Shown: positions 58,221 to 64,000 of the stretch, one piece after another | Numbering within the stretch: position 1 is the first letter of the stretch | How the letters are laid out: the number at the start of each line of letters is the position of its first letter | Virus record (IMG/VR): IMGVR_UViG_3300044627_003499 | Span: 1-64,000 of that record | DNA: 64,000 bases | Direction: 5' to 3' (one strand) | Source: a virus | Program-made: the position numbers and the translations under genes | The notes under the pieces: generated by a model | The model's input: the letters and a program-made list of their open reading frames with translations, nothing else | Databases searched by the model: none | What the model was told of the DNA's origin: nothing

Positions 58221-58298
58221 TCCGTAAAAGCGGGAGGCAGGGTGCAAACCCCTGCCCAGTTATTGCCACACACTAAGTGTGGCTCAACTTAACGCAAC
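58221..58298 (+). promoter_or_regulatory. Intergenic RNA module 5
   Basis: GGCAGGG-TGCAAAC-CCCTGCC (58236-58256) and GCCACAC-ACTAA-GTGTGGC (58265-58283), then the C/A-rich leader CTCAACTTAACGCAAC before ATG without a Shine-Dalgarno. Confidence 0.7.
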
Positions 58299-58487
58299 AT
58301 GAGCCCAACTAAATTTATCGTAATCAGCGTATCCATCTGGATGGTAAGCATGGGTGCTATCAGCCCCATCATTATTCATCAGTTGGATAAAGCAACTGCC
58401 AAACAGTGTTTGACACATGATTGGCCCAAGACTGCACATCAGCTCCATATGGACTGGTGCGCCGCTAACAACTATCCCACTCACTGA
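58299..58487 (+). CDS. Small membrane protein
   Basis: 62 residues, one N-terminal hydrophobic helix (FIVISVSIWMVSMGAISPII) followed by a hydrophilic tail with a Cys (DWPKTAHQLHMDWCAANNYP). Unknown. Confidence 0.55.
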   Translation: MSPTKFIVISVSIWMVSMGAISPIIIHQLDKATAKQCLTHDWPKTAHQLHMDWCAANNYPTH

Positions 58488-58488
58488 C

Positions 58489-58686
58489 ATGTATTTCATC
58501 ACACTTGACGGTAAACAGTACCGTCAGTACTCAGCCAACGAGTACGTCGATGCATTGGAAGATGCCGCACAATTGGACCACATCTACAACTCACCAGAGT
58601 TGAATGATGGCGTCCAGGGTACCCATGACATCAGACTTCTCATCCTTCCTGAGATGATGATGTCCGATGTTGAGATGGTCATCTGA
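58489..58686 (+). CDS. Small acidic protein
   Basis: 65 residues from ATG 58489, one base past the upstream stop. YFITLDGKQYRQYSANEYVD then acidic helix and DIRLLILPEMMMSDVEMVI. Unknown. Confidence 0.55.
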   Translation: MYFITLDGKQYRQYSANEYVDALEDAAQLDHIYNSPELNDGVQGTHDIRLLILPEMMMSDVEMVI

Positions 58687-58764
58687 CCAGGCGTGATGTC
58701 GGGGGATCAAATCCCCCACTCAACAATTGCCACCCACTGAAGGTGGCTTACAACTCAACTCAAC
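58687..58764 (+). promoter_or_regulatory. Intergenic RNA module 6
   Basis: GGGGG-ATCAAAT-CCCCC (58701-58717) T-arm-like hairpin, then GCCACC-CACTGAA-GGTGGC (58729-58747), then CAACTCAACTCAAC directly before ATG. Confidence 0.7.
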
Positions 58765-58953
58765 ATGACTGCACTCAACCTGCGTAAGAACACTGCTGAG
58801 CTTCTAAAGCTCTCTGCTAAAGCTATCGAGAATGCCAAGGCACCTAACATGTCTATTGTTGGTGCCAAGCTGATCGAGTATCGTATCCGTGCGGCGGCAC
58901 TCATGATGCCGAACGACATGGCATTCGTTATCACACCTAAGGCTGACGCATGA
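58765..58953 (+). CDS. Small helical protein
   Basis: 62 residues (TALNLRKNTAELLKLSAKAI, GAKLIEYRIRAAALMMPNDM). Stop overlaps the next ATG (ATGA). Unknown. Confidence 0.6.
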   Translation: MTALNLRKNTAELLKLSAKAIENAKAPNMSIVGAKLIEYRIRAAALMMPNDMAFVITPKADA

Positions 58954-59084
58954 CTAACAATCAACTTGCACAGCTAATGTCTTTAACAACCGACATGGCT
59001 GACTTAGTACGTACTACAGGTGATGAAGATCTCTCTGAGATTTTCGATCAACTACTTGTGTACATCAATAAGTTAGAAGACTGA
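58950..59084 (+). CDS. Small acidic helical protein
   Basis: 44 residues, TNNQLAQLMSLTTDMADLVR, DEDLSEIFDQLLVYINKLED. Coupled to the previous gene by an ATGA overlap. Unknown. Confidence 0.55.
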   Translation: MTNNQLAQLMSLTTDMADLVRTTGDEDLSEIFDQLLVYINKLED

Positions 59085-59166
59085 CTTTTGACGTTTGCAC
59101 TAAGGGGTTACGGCCCTTTTCTGCAGACCTCATTGTCTGCATTCAATTCACACCACTTGGATTCAC
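59085..59166 (+). promoter_or_regulatory. Intergenic RNA module 7
   Basis: AAGGG-GTTACGG-CCCTT followed by TTCT (59102-59121), then TGCAGAC-CTCATT-GTCTGCA (59122-59141), then a C/A-rich leader. The first hairpin plus T-rich tail could act as a weak terminator. Confidence 0.6.
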
Positions 59167-59406
59167 ATGACTCCTAAAGCTGTTGAACATTTACTCACGC
59201 AGGACGCTCGCCTGCTTGCCAGGAGAGATGCACCTGTCATTGACCAAGATCTTGAGCAGCAGCGTCAAGCTGCACTCGAAATCTTTTTCAAATGGCAGGA
59301 TCATGCCTGTCAATTTGAAGACGTCATACCATTCTGCGTGGTACTCCAACGCCAGGTGAATCTCAACCGAGATTTGCTACGTTGGGAACGCCAAAACGCA
59401 GACTGA
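59167..59406 (+). CDS. Small protein, unknown
   Basis: 79 residues, helical (AVEHLLTQDARLLARRDAPV, QQRQAALEIFFKWQDHACQF). No family recognised. Confidence 0.55.
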   Translation: MTPKAVEHLLTQDARLLARRDAPVIDQDLEQQRQAALEIFFKWQDHACQFEDVIPFCVVLQRQVNLNRDLLRWERQNAD

Positions 59407-59500
59407 CTTCTGTACTTAACCTTCCGTTGATACGAATTCGTATCGGCGGTAGGTTTTCTACAGGACTCAACATCCTGTATCCCATTGTCAATTCAATTCC
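59407..59500 (+). promoter_or_regulatory. Intergenic RNA module 8
   Basis: A long hairpin with outer stem AACCT/AGGTT (59418-59422, 59451-59455) encloses the 16-nt palindrome GATACGAATTCGTATC (59429-59444) and is followed by TTCT. Next is ACAGGA-CTCAACA-TCCTGT (59460-59478) and an unstructured leader. Confidence 0.65.
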
Positions 59501-59881
59501 ATGCTGAGCAACACCATCATTGGCAACATCACTTACATGGAGAAAGTTCTGCACGAGGGTCGCGAGTTCCTTGCGATCACCATGGCAGTTAACGACATGT
59601 ACGACGGTGCTTGCAGAGTCCGGTTCAACAATTCCAACGGGTTGTTGACTGCATACAACAATGGCACACTCGTTGTTGGACACCAGCTCATCCTCAGTCA
59701 GTACGACGTGCGCATTAGCAGCATTCGTACGCACTACCTGAAGGATGGACTGATGCATCAACTCAAGTACCCTGAGCTTGCACTCACTCGAGTGAGGGCT
59801 ATTATCGGTGCTGCACCCAGGCCTAAACCTGAGGTTGTGGCACCAACTATCGAACCAACTCTTGAAGAGATTGCGTTCTGA
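59501..59881 (+). CDS. Small beta-rich protein
   Basis: 126 residues. It begins LSNTIIGNITYMEKVLHEGR, with an OB-like run of strands (FLAITMAVNDMY, CRVRFNNSNGLLTAYNNGTL, LVVGHQLILSQYDVRISSI) and a Pro-rich acidic C-terminus (PRPKPEVVAPTIEPTLEEIA). The acidic tail after a beta core recalls single-stranded-DNA-binding proteins; this is inference only. Confidence 0.55.
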   Translation: MLSNTIIGNITYMEKVLHEGREFLAITMAVNDMYDGACRVRFNNSNGLLTAYNNGTLVVGHQLILSQYDVRISSIRTHYLKDGLMHQLKYPELALTRVRAIIGAAPRPKPEVVAPTIEPTLEEIAF

Positions 59882-59976
59882 CTCCTGCTGACTCCTGCAT
59901 CAAGGGCCTTGGGTTACCAGGGCTTTTCTTGCAGGACTCAACATCCTGCTCAACATTTGCCCAACATCTTAATCAC
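59882..59976 (+). promoter_or_regulatory. Intergenic RNA module 9
   Basis: CCTTGG-GTTA-CCAGGG then CTTTTCTT (59907-59930), then GCAGGA-CTCAACA-TCCTGC (59931-59949). The second hairpin has the same 7-nt loop as in module 8 with a changed closing pair (A-T to G-C): compensatory change. Confidence 0.68.
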
Positions 59977-60234
59977 ATGCCAATTACTATTGACAACCAA
60001 GAAATCCAGGATGCACTGGAAGAGTTTGACATCCGTCCGACAGATTATTATCTGTCGTTTGACACCAATGTTGTTTACCTCGTTTGGTGTACGAACGGCA
60101 TTAGAGCCAGTCGTCTCGTACACAACAACGGATGTATAGACATTGAAATCAAAGGAGTATGGCATGACGAAGTGCCGGAAGGTTTCATCCTTCCTGAATA
60201 CGTATGTATTCGGTACATCCTTGCAACTAACTGA
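59977..60234 (+). CDS. Small protein, unknown
   Basis: 85 residues from ATG 59977 (PITIDNQEIQDALEEFDIRP, then aromatic beta strands YYLSFDTNVVYLVWCTNGIR). C/A-rich leader, no Shine-Dalgarno. Stop is 1 base from the next ATG. Confidence 0.58.
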   Translation: MPITIDNQEIQDALEEFDIRPTDYYLSFDTNVVYLVWCTNGIRASRLVHNNGCIDIEIKGVWHDEVPEGFILPEYVCIRYILATN

Positions 60235-60235
60235 C

Positions 60236-60442
60236 ATGAAGCAAATTATCTCTCTCGGCAAAGGCCGATTTGTCCACGTTGATTCTTACGGTGCGTCTCA
60301 TGAGACACGCCGTGGATCAATCATTGTGGCAGCCTTTGCCATGATCATCTCTGCACTCACTGTCGGTGCCGTACTTGGCATCGACATTACCTCACCCAAC
60401 ACCACCACACAACATGGCTATACACATCGCACTGATCGTTGA
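60236..60442 (+). CDS. Small membrane protein
   Basis: 68 residues: hydrophilic N-terminus, one transmembrane span (GSIIVAAFAMIISALTVGAV), and a His/Thr/Arg tail that overlaps the next gene by 29 nt. Unknown. Confidence 0.55.
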   Translation: MKQIISLGKGRFVHVDSYGASHETRRGSIIVAAFAMIISALTVGAVLGIDITSPNTTTQHGYTHRTDR

Positions 60443-60638
60443 TCGCAGCGGTCGCTATGCCCACGTTTGGGGCGAAGCTCCAAGCTGGAGTAAGTTTTCC
60501 GACCAGCTCGAAGACCTTGGCGCAGAGGTGGTAGAAGAACAAACAGACGACTGGGAAGGCAGTACCAAAGATAAGATCGCTGAAGATTGCGTGGCAATCA
60601 ACCAGCTTCTCAGCGGTACGGATTTCCTGCCCCTCTGA
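60414..60638 (+). CDS. Small acidic protein
   Basis: 74 residues from ATG 60414 (leader CACCACACAAC). AIHIALIVDRSGRYAHVWGE, acidic middle, DKIAEDCVAINQLLSGTDFL. Unknown. Confidence 0.58.
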   Translation: MAIHIALIVDRSGRYAHVWGEAPSWSKFSDQLEDLGAEVVEEQTDDWEGSTKDKIAEDCVAINQLLSGTDFLPL

Positions 60639-60665
60639 TAGCGTCAACAGAACAGACCACACCAC

Positions 60666-60697
60666 ACCTGGTACTTGTCATGTGATAGGTACCAGGT
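60666..60697 (+). promoter_or_regulatory. 9-bp intergenic hairpin
   Basis: ACCTGGTAC and GTACCAGGT around a 14-nt loop lie between a stop and the next ATG. Followed by the leader CAACCAACTCAAACC. Same position as modules 1-9 but different sequence. Confidence 0.65.
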
Positions 60698-60724
60698 ACT
60701 CTATGCAAGCAACCAACTCAAACC

Positions 60725-61177
60725 ATGGAAGCACTCAGCCAACTTGACGTTCAAGCCCCTGATCACGTCAGTGTGATTACAAGGGAAGGCAAGGTCACCA
60801 TCTCCGTTGTCAAAGACGGAACATCAGTGACTCTTGGATTCCCCATTAAAACTGCAGGGCTTGATACAACCCCCAGACCCCCGCTTCAGCCGCCAGCACC
60901 AAAGGTAATGGCTGTTAAGGAGACCCAGCATTCCACTGCAGTGCAGTTGGAAACATCTTATCTTTCTTTGAAAGGTAAGCACTCTCCCGTTGGCAACTGT
61001 AAGTTGACACCACAGCAGGTACGTCAAATCAAACTGATACTGACGGATGAACGGTTCATGAAAGCATTTGGTTCTAGGCAACAAGCTTACGAAGCAATTG
61101 CCGCTAAGTTCAACGTCAGTTGCCACACGATCTCCAACATCCACAAAGGACTTGCTTGGAGGAACGTAAGTATCTAA
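60725..61177 (+). CDS. Putative HTH regulator
   Basis: 150 residues. The N-terminal part is short beta strands (VSVITREGKVTISVVKDG). The C-terminal part (LTPQQVRQIKLILTDERF, EAIAAKFNVSCHTISNIHKG) is a helix-turn-helix of the kind seen in phage regulators and NUMOD modules. Largest regulator candidate in the array. Confidence 0.6.
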   Translation: MEALSQLDVQAPDHVSVITREGKVTISVVKDGTSVTLGFPIKTAGLDTTPRPPLQPPAPKVMAVKETQHSTAVQLETSYLSLKGKHSPVGNCKLTPQQVRQIKLILTDERFMKAFGSRQQAYEAIAAKFNVSCHTISNIHKGLAWRNVSI

Positions 61178-61322
61178 CACCGCAATAGTATATTTGTACT
61201 ACGAATGGACCTGAGTACACGAAGTGTAGCGACACAATGTGTTCCTTTGTTTTCAATGGAATGCATTGTGTTACCACCTTCGGTGTCCTTAAACTGCTCA
61301 ACACACCACTGCAATTCACACG
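61178..61322 (+). promoter_or_regulatory. 145-bp intergenic with three hairpins
   Basis: TACAC-GAA-GTGTA (61216-61228), a large stem-loop ACACAATG...CATTGTGT (61232-61239 and 61264-61271) and CACC-TTC-GGTG (61275-61285), then a C/A-rich leader. Possible transcription stop or processing region. Confidence 0.5.
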
Positions 61323-61526
61323 ATGAGAGACCCTGACTTCATTGATGAACAACGCAATGCTGATGCCCTTGACGCAATGGCTGATCGTGCATACGAATTG
61401 GAAGAAGCCATGCGTGAAGCAGAACAAGATGGTTGGACAGGTGTTTTCAATGATGAGATATCAAATGAAGAACGTTACGCATGTGACCATTACAACGAGA
61501 GGTATGTAATCAATGACTACCACTAA
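61323..61526 (+). CDS. Small acidic protein
   Basis: 67 residues (RDPDFIDEQRNADALDAMAD, EEAMREAEQDGWTGVFNDEI). Strongly acidic. The start of the next ORF overlaps its end by 14 nt. Unknown. Confidence 0.55.
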   Translation: MRDPDFIDEQRNADALDAMADRAYELEEAMREAEQDGWTGVFNDEISNEERYACDHYNERYVINDYH

Positions 61527-61992
61527 ACAAATCTGGGATGAAAGCCCAGTGCTACTAGGTATTGTCCTGGTATCAATCACAGTCACACTCATTGGAGATT
61601 TCATTAAATGCCTACTGCAAATCCATTTGCCAAGACAGAATCAGCTCGTCGTTGGATCAGTAGTTACAACTGGACAACCGAGCTTGAAGACAAAGAACCA
61701 ACTACGATCACACTCCACGAATGCACCATGCATTACGGTGGACCAGAAGAAGGAGGATGGTATTGGGAATCAGGTTGGCCCATCAAAACAATCTGTGTCT
61801 TCTCCAAGAAGCAAGCCATCCGCGAAGCAATCGAACTCGAAGAGTACGCACTCGAAACCATTGGTGACAAGAAGGACAACCTTGGATGGCCCCAATGGTG
61901 TGTTAGTTTCTCCAACGAGTACGCCAAAGCGTACCCCGAAGAACGTCCGTACTACTGCTGATGTCAAATCAACTGGACCTGCCCAGGCTTGA
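61513..61992 (+). CDS. Possible small membrane ORF overlapping the next gene
   Basis: 159-residue frame. Only the first ~35 residues, with a transmembrane helix (PVLLGIVLVSITVTLIGDFI), lie outside the 61608-61961 gene. The remainder is low-complexity Ser/Thr/Lys and may be a shadow of that gene's codons. I judge the first part plausible and the rest doubtful. Confidence 0.35.
   Translation: MTTTKQIWDESPVLLGIVLVSITVTLIGDFIKCLLQIHLPRQNQLVVGSVVTTGQPSLKTKNQLRSHSTNAPCITVDQKKEDGIGNQVGPSKQSVSSPRSKPSAKQSNSKSTHSKPLVTRRTTLDGPNGVLVSPTSTPKRTPKNVRTTADVKSTGPAQA
61608..61961 (+). CDS. Small conserved phage protein (HYGGPEEGGW motif)
   Basis: 117 residues: ARRWISSYNWTTELED, TLHECTMHYGGPEEGGWYWE, then a helical AIREAIELEEYALETIGDKK. 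The HYGGPEEGGW motif recurs in small proteins of large phages, as I recall. Stop overlaps the next start (TGATG). Unknown function. Confidence 0.65.
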   Translation: MPTANPFAKTESARRWISSYNWTTELEDKEPTTITLHECTMHYGGPEEGGWYWESGWPIKTICVFSKKQAIREAIELEEYALETIGDKKDNLGWPQWCVSFSNEYAKAYPEERPYYC

Positions 61993-62215
61993 TCCCAAGA
62001 TCAGGCTGACAATCAACCAACGCAACATCTGGTTTTACTTTCTGAATCACAGGAAGAAGTACAAGAACTTACCTTGTTATGTACCAAAGCTTCCGATGCA
62101 GGAGACCAGGCGTCAAGACTATTACACAGCCTTGGAAAGGTTGGAGCAATACGGATTGATACGCGTGGACAGAACCAGTCGTAACTACACGGGCTGGATC
62201 ATGCTTGATCCCTGA
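61961..62215 (+). CDS. Winged-helix-like small protein
   Basis: 84 residues. IRLTINQRNIWFYFLNHRKK, YYTALERLEQYGLIRVDRTS and a short beta wing (NYTGWIMLDP) form a winged helix-turn-helix. Likely DNA-binding regulator. Confidence 0.6.
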   Translation: MSNQLDLPRLDPKIRLTINQRNIWFYFLNHRKKYKNLPCYVPKLPMQETRRQDYYTALERLEQYGLIRVDRTSRNYTGWIMLDP

Positions 62216-62391
62216 CCAATATATAAGTTTTGCTTATATCTCATTCGCTATTTGCGAATAGCGAACAAAGGGTATTGCCAGATAACTACTGGCCTACCCC
62301 CCGAACCCCCCGCTGTTCAGTACCAGGGGGGATCCTTAGATGTACATACGTTATATCCATTTACTCCCACCATTCACTCATCAACTCAATC
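62216..62391 (+). promoter_or_regulatory. 176-bp intergenic with two strong hairpins
   Basis: ATATAAG-TTTTG-CTTATAT (62221-62239) and a perfect TTCGCTATT-TGCG-AATAGCGAA (62244-62265), then C-run/G-run sequence (about 62297-62330) and the leader CATCAACTCAATC before ATG. Possible terminator-plus-promoter junction. Confidence 0.5.
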
Positions 62392-62724
62392 ATGGCTAGA
62401 ACCAAGTCTTCACTTAGCAAAGGACAACCATCACCAGACTATCCCCAAGGTAAACACACAGTTACATTCACTGACCTTGAAGAAGATGACTGGTGGCTAA
62501 TCACCAACATGTTCAAAGGTCGTATTGAAATGATGTCCCATCGTTTGCTTGAGATTGAACGATCGAATGATCCTGATGTCATTCATAACACAGCTCCTTG
62601 GTACGAAGAAACAATTGCAAGATTGATCACAAGACTTGAAGAGTTTGAAGACCAGATTAGTCCTGTGTATTTCAAACGTAAACGAGCAGAGCATGCTGCT
62701 CGTAACAAACAACCTAACAAGTAA
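62392..62724 (+). CDS. Small helical protein, unknown
   Basis: 110 residues from ATG 62392 (ARTKSSLSKGQPSPDYPQGK, then helical MFKGRIEMMSHRLLEIERSN, EETIARLITRLEEFEDQISP), basic C-terminus. No Shine-Dalgarno. Confidence 0.58.
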   Translation: MARTKSSLSKGQPSPDYPQGKHTVTFTDLEEDDWWLITNMFKGRIEMMSHRLLEIERSNDPDVIHNTAPWYEETIARLITRLEEFEDQISPVYFKRKRAEHAARNKQPNK

Positions 62725-62725
62725 T

Positions 62726-62757
62726 ACCTGGGCATCCGTAAGGTATAAGTCCCAGGT
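62726..62757 (+). promoter_or_regulatory. Repeat element CTGGGCATC...GTATAAGTCCCAG, copy 1
   Basis: ACCTGGG and CCCAGGT pair around an 18-nt loop. The framework CTGGGCATC-x-GGTxTxTAAGTCCCAG recurs at 63885-63919 with compensated end pairs. Both precede a CAACTCAAC-type leader and ATG. Confidence 0.65.
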
Positions 62758-62786
62758 GTACACTCCATTCATTCATCAACTCAACC

Positions 62787-63086
62787 ATGGAACAATCACA
62801 GAAGTATCCAACGATTGATTGGACTAAGAACGAATATTACCAAGTGCAACGTGCATTGGAGATCCTCCAACATGTTGTTGATCGTGAATCAAAACGTCAC
62901 GAGATGAATCAACATCTCACACACAGCATGCTCAGCATGTTGGAAGATGAGATCATCCCAATGCTCAGTAACGAACTTGACTGTGACGGTGGACCAAGCG
63001 ATGACGAAATCTGCGGTGAACCACCGATGACGGCAGACGAAATGTACACTGCTGCATTGCTTCAGCACCAGGAGCTTCACTCCTAA
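62787..63086 (+). CDS. Small acidic protein
   Basis: 99 residues, helical (YQVQRALEILQHVVDRESKR) with an acidic C-terminus containing two Cys (ELDCDGGPSDDEICGEPP). Leader CATCAACTCAACC. Unknown. Confidence 0.58.
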   Translation: MEQSQKYPTIDWTKNEYYQVQRALEILQHVVDRESKRHEMNQHLTHSMLSMLEDEIIPMLSNELDCDGGPSDDEICGEPPMTADEMYTAALLQHQELHS

Positions 63087-63177
63087 CCAAACATTAAGAG
63101 AATCTGTAAGTCTGCCTTGGATTTTACATTCAGGGTAGACTGACCCTGCTTAACTCATTCCGCAAAACACACATCAG

Positions 63178-63381
63178 ATGTCCGACAAACCACGCATTCC
63201 CGACGCACTTGACATGCAACGTCTGCATGCCATGCAGCTCGTCGCCAAGATGAAAGAAGCTGCTGATAAACAAGGTGTCCAATTCATCGGGGGTTTTGTC
63301 ACCCCCGATGGAGAAAAATTTGTAATGACCAATATGGATGAAGATGATCAACGTATGCTCATGCCTGAGGAACTCAAGTGA
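63178..63381 (+). CDS. Small protein, unknown
   Basis: 67 residues (SDKPRIPDALDMQRLHAMQL, GVQFIGGFVTPDGEKFVMTN). The stop overlaps the next GTG start (GTGA). Unknown. Confidence 0.58.
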   Translation: MSDKPRIPDALDMQRLHAMQLVAKMKEAADKQGVQFIGGFVTPDGEKFVMTNMDEDDQRMLMPEELK

Positions 63382-63689
63382 CTAACCAACACCTAATCAT
63401 CCCACCGCGGGAGCTACTGGATAAGTGGTTCAACTTACCGATGAGTACTCAGGAAATCTTCGTGGTTGCCGCCCAATGGGGCGCCGACCAGGAGCTAAAG
63501 GCGTGCGTCGGATGGCTTGACCGAAATGGTTACTTCGATTCTGCGCATGACCTCGGCGCCGCCCGCCGCTCTAAGCCGCCGAGCTTAAAGGAGCAAGGGT
63601 TGACAGCACTGAAACTACTGAAGCAACGAACTACAGATCCAAACATTATCGAACCGCTTAGCCAAGCAGTGGAGCAACTCGATGACTAA
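63378..63689 (+). CDS. Small conserved cyanophage-type protein
   Basis: 103 residues from a GTG. LIIPPRELLDKWFNLPMS is the 'PPRELxxKWxxx' opening I associate with small proteins of cyanophages and cyanobacteria; C-terminus LKLLKQRTTDPNIIEPLSQA. Function unknown. Confidence 0.6.
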   Translation: MTNQHLIIPPRELLDKWFNLPMSTQEIFVVAAQWGADQELKACVGWLDRNGYFDSAHDLGAARRSKPPSLKEQGLTALKLLKQRTTDPNIIEPLSQAVEQLDD

Positions 63690-63882
63690 AGACAAATCAC
63701 CAATCAACTTTGACAAGACAATTGCTGGCTTTAACATAACTGAGCACGGCGTTAAGTCTTATACCAAGTCAATTAAACTTGGTCCGTTCCAGGTTACACT
63801 CAACGCTCGTGGCTCTGGTGTCAGAGGATCTATCAGTATCCCTGGCACAGGCATAAGCAAACGTAACATCCAACTGTTCTAA
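63682..63882 (+). CDS. Small DUF4236-like protein
   Basis: 66 residues. IKLGPFQVTLNARGSGVRGS and SIPGTGISK match the DUF4236 pattern (small glycine-turn beta proteins ending in GTGIS). Overlaps the previous gene by 8 nt. Function unknown. Confidence 0.55.
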   Translation: MTKDKSPINFDKTIAGFNITEHGVKSYTKSIKLGPFQVTLNARGSGVRGSISIPGTGISKRNIQLF

Positions 63883-63884
63883 TA

Positions 63885-63919
63885 GCTGGGCATCACCACT
63901 ACGGTGTGTAAGTCCCAGC
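63885..63919 (+). promoter_or_regulatory. Repeat element CTGGGCATC...GTAAGTCCCAG, copy 2
   Basis: GCTGGG and CCCAGC pair, with an inner CACC-ACTAC-GGTG hairpin. Same framework as 62726-62757 but with changed end base pair (G-C for A-T one position out). Followed by GCTCAACTCAAC-ATG. Confidence 0.65.
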
Positions 63920-63942
63920 ATTTACCTTACGCTCAACTCAAC

Positions 63943-64000
63943 ATGGATTCACTCACACTATTTGATCGCATCAATCTTGCAAAGTGTGCACAGTTGCGGG
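63943..64000 (+). CDS. Small protein, N-terminus only
   Basis: The ATG follows the recurrent CTCAACTCAAC leader; DSLTLFDRINLAKCAQLR is visible before the window ends. Identity unknown. Confidence 0.5.
   Translation, partial: MDSLTLFDRINLAKCAQLR

Noticed and set aside
57046-58764. Complete tRNA genes at the T-arm-like hairpins
   Set aside because: No acceptor, D- or anticodon arms can be drawn around them. The downstream bases pair into a second hairpin instead.

Overview
This window is a fragment of a tailed double-stranded DNA phage genome, most likely a cyanophage of picocyanobacteria. The cyanobacterial signals are a high-light-inducible (Hli) protein at 7190-7438 with the ExxNGRxAM motif, an NblA-like phycobilisome-degradation protein at 26137-26442 and an AdoMet decarboxylase (SpeD) at 11358-11711. 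The phage signals are a large terminase, portal, capsid, scaffold, tail fibres, two cell-wall lysins and many tiny, tightly overlapped genes. I saw no integrase and no rRNA. Both window ends cut genes. The lineage cannot be assigned from the sequence alone.

Layout: 1-0.9 kb (minus) carries tail-appendage genes. 1.0-7.5 kb mixes plus-strand virion and Dps-like genes with minus-strand HNH endonucleases, a tRNA-like sequence, small Lys-rich proteins, a methyltransferase and Hli. 7.6-16.1 kb (plus) is a replication and metabolism block: PD-(D/E)XK nuclease, primase-helicase, SpeD, glycosyltransferase, two HNH-like genes, a virion protein and a holin-like peptide. 16.1-22.6 kb (minus) holds the endolysin and two repeat-rich tail fibres. 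22.6-25.1 kb (plus) is a regulatory/nucleotide operon (HTH protein, Dam-like protein, dCTP deaminase). 25.1-55.9 kb is almost all minus strand and reads leftward as the late virion operon, from small and large structural proteins through terminase, portal, scaffold and capsid to wall-degrading virion enzymes. 56.0-64 kb (plus) is an array of very small genes separated by structured RNA elements.

The most notable system is a set of HNH endonuclease cassettes that sit beside an essential or structural gene and leave a second, heavily recoded copy of that gene's end on the far side of the endonuclease. It is clearest at the terminase: the last 19 residues are encoded twice with identical protein but almost no shared synonymous codons. 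It is seen again at a helix-hairpin-helix gene. At a three-part DUF5872-like gene the duplicated part is the 5' end. There the repaired copy contains a 24-nt insertion between two identical TCG codons, starting with TAG inside a GUAA-capped hairpin, which strongly resembles the phage T4 gene 60 translational bypass. The pattern looks like a natural cut-and-rescue drive: the endonuclease cuts a conserved coding site, and the cassette restores the protein with sequence that may resist cutting.

The second notable system is the 57-64 kb array. After successive stop codons lie hairpins with a 7-nt loop resembling the tRNA T-arm, then a second hairpin with compensatory changes, then a C/A-rich leader (CAACTCAAC-ATG) that often has no Shine-Dalgarno sequence. 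Other points include a circularly permuted M23 peptidase, a 623-nt overprint of portal by scaffold, and a 216-bp quasi-palindrome.
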